Source: VFBF01 sp964530695 (lineage in GTDB: Bacteria; Pseudomonadota; Alphaproteobacteria; Caulobacterales; Aquidulcibacteraceae). Taken from it: a stretch of DNA of 8,190 nucleotides. Position 1 is the stretch's first letter. Each line of letters opens with the position of its first letter. The notes under the pieces were generated by a model. The model did no database searches, was not told where the DNA came from, and saw only the letters and a program-made list of their open reading frames with translations. This document shows, piece by piece, positions 6,221-8,190 of this stretch. A program made the translations under genes and the position numbers. The stretch is from positions 1-8,190 of the forward strand of contig CAZGYQ010000111.1 in assembly GCA_964530695.1 (NCBI GenBank). The letters run 5' to 3'.

Positions 6221-6230
6221 AGGCTCGGAC

Positions 6231-6857
6231 GTGATCGTTCTCGCGATAGATACCGCGCTGGCCGCCTGTTCGGCGGCGCTTGTGCGTGACGGTGCCGCGC
6301 TCGCTTCGATGTCGGAGCCGATGGAACGCGGCCACGCGGAACGGCTCGCGCCGCTGGTCGATGAACTGATGCGGCGCGCGGACATGGCGTTCGACAAGGT
6401 GGATCGCATCGCCGTGACGGTCGGCCCGGGCTCCTTCACCGGCGTGCGCATCGGCCTGTCATTCGCGCGGGCGCTGGCGTTGGCGCTGGGTCGGCCGTGC
6501 GTCGGCGTTTCGACGCTGGAGGCGCTTGCGGGCGAAGGCGACGGCCTGCGCGCCGCCGCCGTGGCATCGGCGGGCGAGGTGTTCCTGGCTGCGTACGAAG
6601 GCGCCGCCGTGCGCGTGCCGCCCGGACGCTACACGGTCGAGGAAGCGCGCGTGCTTTTGCCCGATGGCGCCGCGATCCACGGCCCCGCAGCGGCGAAGTT
6701 CGCCCGCGAGGGCGTGCAAGTGTTCGAAACGGCCCACGCCGATCCCGTCGTGCTCGCGCGTCTGGCGGCCGGCCGCGATCCCGATGCGCATCCGCCAGCG
6801 CCGCAGTATCTGCGCGCGCCCGACGCCAAGTTGCCGGGCGGGATTACGCCCCCATGA
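6231..6857 (+). CDS. tsaB: TsaB, subunit of the tRNA N6-threonylcarbamoyladenosine (t6A37) complex
   Basis: This 208-aa cytosolic protein belongs to the ASKHA-fold TsaB (YeaZ) family. TsaB forms the TsaD–TsaB–TsaE complex that transfers the threonylcarbamoyl group to A37 of ANN-decoding tRNAs; TsaB itself is thought to be a non-catalytic partner of TsaD. The N-terminal LAIDTALAACSAAL (4-17) and the signature AVTVGPGSFTGVRIGLSFAR (61-80) are typical, followed by RPCVGVSTLEAL (88-99). The length is slightly short (E. coli 231 aa), as in many alphaproteobacteria. The start is a GTG at 6231 with AAGG at 6220-6223. Its TGA overlaps the rimI ATG (ATGA), which suggests translational coupling. Confidence 0.95.
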   Translation: MIVLAIDTALAACSAALVRDGAALASMSEPMERGHAERLAPLVDELMRRADMAFDKVDRIAVTVGPGSFTGVRIGLSFARALALALGRPCVGVSTLEALAGEGDGLRAAAVASAGEVFLAAYEGAAVRVPPGRYTVEEARVLLPDGAAIHGPAAAKFAREGVQVFETAHADPVVLARLAAGRDPDAHPPAPQYLRAPDAKLPGGITPP

Positions 6858-7270
6858 TCGCCGAAGCGACCACGCGCGACTGCGCCCGGATGGCTGGACT
6901 GCACGCCGGCGCCTTCGCGGACGGCTGGGACGCGGCGGCGTTCCGGGACTTGCTCGGGTCGCCCGGCGTGCGTGCGTTGCTGGGTCCGGACGGGTTCATC
7001 GTTGTGCGCACCGCCGCCGACGAAGCGGAGATCCTGACGCTGGCGGTCGCGCCCGAGGCGCGTCGCGCCGGTCTGGGGCGTGCGCTGGCGCGCAGGGCCG
7101 CCGAATTGGCGCGCGAGCAGGGGGCGGCGCGGCTTTATCTCGAGGTCTCGGCGGCGAACGTGGCGGCGCGTGCGCTCTATGCCGCGCTTGGTTTCACTGA
7201 GATCGGCCGCCGCGCGCGCTACTATGCGGACGGTGCGGACGCGCTGGTGCTTTCGCTCGGACTGTCCTGA
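6854..7270 (+). CDS. rimI: RimI-type GNAT N-acetyltransferase
   Basis: This 138-aa cytosolic GNAT acetyltransferase resembles RimI, the enzyme that N-acetylates the N-terminus of ribosomal protein S18 and perhaps other proteins. The acetyl-CoA loop is VAPEARRAGLGRAL (65-78), matching the R/Q-x2-G-x-G pattern. The following LYLEVSAANVAARALYAALGF (94-114) is the RimI-type motif B, and GRRARYYADGADALVLSL (118-135) is the C-terminal strand region with conserved Tyr residues. E97 may be the general base by analogy with the family. The ATG at 6854 overlaps the tsaB stop by ATGA, and the tsaB–rimI pairing is itself widely conserved and supports both calls. The exact substrate is inferred from family and context. 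Confidence 0.92.
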   Translation: MIAEATTRDCARMAGLHAGAFADGWDAAAFRDLLGSPGVRALLGPDGFIVVRTAADEAEILTLAVAPEARRAGLGRALARRAAELAREQGAARLYLEVSAANVAARALYAALGFTEIGRRARYYADGADALVLSLGLS

Positions 7271-7290
7271 GGCGGCGCTCGGCTGGACTT

Positions 7291-7305
7291 GGCGTCCGCA
7301 ACGCC
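7291..7305 (+). other. Small hairpin between rimI and fur
   Basis: GGCGT (7291-7295) and ACGCC (7301-7305) form a perfect 5-bp stem with a 5-nt loop in the 56-bp rimI–fur gap. No T tract follows. A TTGGCG (7289-7294) and GCATATCC (7306-7313) could be read as promoter elements, but the start site would then fall inside the fur Shine-Dalgarno, so I do not call a promoter. Confidence 0.2.
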
Positions 7306-7326
7306 GCATATCCGTGGAGAGGCTTG

Positions 7327-7752
7327 ATGATGGATCGCATTGAAAAACTCTGCGCCGATAAAGGCATGCGCATGACCGAGCAACGCCGCGTCATCGCGCG
7401 CGTGCTGTCGGCGGCCAAGGATCACCCGGACGTCGAGGAGCTGCACCGGCGCGCCGTCGCCGTGGATCCGCACATTTCGATCGCGACGGTGTACCGGACG
7501 GTCCGCCTGTTCGAGGAATCGGGCATCATCCAGCGCCACGACTTCCAGGACGGTCGCTCCCGCTACGAGGAAGCGCCGACCGAACACCATGATCACCTGA
7601 TCGACATGAAATCTGGCAAGGTCGTCGAATTCATGGATCCCGAGATCGAAAAGCTCCAGGAAGCGATTGCGCGCCGGCTCGGCTACAAGCTGGTGGGGCA
7701 CAAGCTTGAGCTCTATGGAACCCCGCTCGACGACCGCAAGCAGGGCTCGTGA
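7327..7752 (+). CDS. fur: Ferric uptake regulator (Fur family)
   Basis: This 141-aa dimeric metal-responsive repressor has an N-terminal winged helix (about 1-82), with HPDVEELHRRA (33-43) and the recognition region ISIATVYRTVRLFEESGII (50-68), and a C-terminal dimerisation domain. All ligands of the two conserved metal sites are present and, from this start, fall on E. coli numbering: H33, E81, H88 and H90, and H87, D89, E108 and H125, with EHHDHLID at 86-93. The structural Zn CxxC pairs of E. coli Fur are absent, as is usual in alphaproteobacteria. Retention of the ligands argues for a true Fur over Zur or Irr; Mur-like manganese sensing cannot be excluded. A GGAGAGG at 7316-7322 serves the ATG at 7327 or the adjacent ATG at 7330 (MDRIEKL), and an in-frame TTG lies at 7324. 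The gene is 56 bp after rimI, with miaB next. Confidence 0.95.
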   Translation: MMDRIEKLCADKGMRMTEQRRVIARVLSAAKDHPDVEELHRRAVAVDPHISIATVYRTVRLFEESGIIQRHDFQDGRSRYEEAPTEHHDHLIDMKSGKVVEFMDPEIEKLQEAIARRLGYKLVGHKLELYGTPLDDRKQGS

Positions 7753-7878
7753 ACCGGCCGGTCAGACCAGCTCGCCTTGCCGCCGGGGCGCTTTGAAGGC
7801 ATAAGGCGGCCTCGCCCGGCGCGATCTGCGCGCCCCCATTCCGGGTTTGCGGGCGCTGAAGGATTCATCGGCCGCCCC
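7753..7878. other. fur–miaB intergenic region with GC palindromes
   Basis: This 126-bp gap holds a perfect 10-bp palindrome, ACCGGCCGGT (7753-7762), directly after the fur stop. Two weak stems follow: GCCGCC (7779-7784) with GGCGGC (7805-7810), and GGCGCG (7818-7823) with CGCGCC (7829-7834, 5-nt loop). None is followed by a T tract. An AAGGA at 7859-7863 lies 15 nt before the miaB ATG, too far for a standard ribosome site. I see no convincing promoter. Confidence 0.4.
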
Positions 7879-8190
7879 ATGACGAACGCGCAGCGCCCGT
7901 TGCTCAAGCGCCTCTTCATCGAGACCCACGGCTGCCAGATGAACGTCTACGATTCCGAACGGATGCGTGACGTGCTGGCGCCGCTGGGCTTTGCGCCCGT
8001 GGGCGCGCCTGACGATGCGGACCTGATCATCCTCAACACCTGCCACATCCGCGAACGGGCGACCGAGAAGGTGTATTCCGAGCTCGGCCGCCTGCGCGCG
8101 CACAAGGAACGCCGTGCAGGGGAGGGTGTGAAGACGACGGTGGTCGTCGCCGGTTGCGTCGCGCAGGCCGAGGGCGAGGAGATCAGGCGC
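7879..8190 (+). CDS. miaB: MiaB, tRNA-2-methylthio-N6-dimethylallyladenosine synthase (5' part only)
   Basis: These first 104 codons of a radical-SAM methylthiotransferase run off the window end. MiaB converts i6A37 to ms2i6A37 in tRNAs reading UNN codons and uses two [4Fe-4S] clusters. The visible part is the N-terminal UPF0004/MTTase domain with its three cluster cysteines in typical context: THGCQMNVYDSERM (C19), LNTCHIRERATEKVYSELG (C55) and VAGCVAQAEG (C93). HIRERA fits MiaB rather than RimO. The radical-SAM CxxxCxxC and TRAM domain would lie beyond the window. ATG 7879 is the only reasonable start, but it lacks a normally spaced Shine-Dalgarno. Its place after nfuA and fur links Fe–S supply and iron sensing to tRNA modification. 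Confidence 0.95.
   Translation, partial: MTNAQRPLLKRLFIETHGCQMNVYDSERMRDVLAPLGFAPVGAPDDADLIILNTCHIRERATEKVYSELGRLRAHKERRAGEGVKTTVVVAGCVAQAEGEEIRR

Overview
The window is GC-rich DNA (very high G/C at third codon positions) from what looks like an alphaproteobacterium. The evidence is the gene order murJ–trpS–…–usp–nfuA–tsaB–rimI–fur–miaB, which I recall as an alphaproteobacterial housekeeping arrangement (Caulobacterales, Hyphomonadales, Rhizobiales), together with the protein features: an Nfu with an N-terminal Nfu_N domain, and a Fur without the zinc CxxC pairs. The genus cannot be read from this window. All supported genes lie on the + strand; I found no convincing minus-strand gene, rRNA, tRNA, IS element, phage gene or CRISPR array.

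Layout. Positions 1-178 hold no gene I can name, only a strong GC hairpin. murJ (lipid II flippase, 179-1774) comes next. A 136-bp gap follows, containing a possible 11-codon leader ORF with one Trp codon and a hairpin, and then trpS (1911-2945). After trpS comes a LuxR-type regulator (3012-3791) with every recognisable acyl-homoserine-lactone pocket residue but no synthase gene in view. A 249-bp gene-free stretch follows; it carries two strong hairpins that compete for the same segment. Next are a membrane-anchored Ala-rich protein (4041-5012) and a universal stress protein (5058-5561). A 62-bp gap with an 8-bp inverted repeat and a plausible promoter precedes nfuA (GTG start, 5624-6220), tsaB (GTG start, 6231-6857), rimI (overlaps tsaB by ATGA, 6854-7270), fur (7327-7752) and the 5' part of miaB (7879 to the window end).

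How the genes fit together. The right half joins iron–sulfur supply (NfuA), iron sensing (Fur) and tRNA modification at A37 (TsaB for t6A; MiaB, a [4Fe-4S] radical-SAM enzyme, for ms2i6A), with RimI, the usual partner of TsaB. MiaB is a natural client of an Nfu-type carrier. The left half serves envelope building (MurJ) and translation (TrpRS). The LuxR-like regulator is the accessory-looking member of an otherwise conserved block. No clearly new multi-gene system is visible. The most interesting points are the solo LuxR with an altered DNA-binding domain, the competing hairpins downstream of it, the leader ORF and hairpin before trpS, and the inverted repeat before nfuA.
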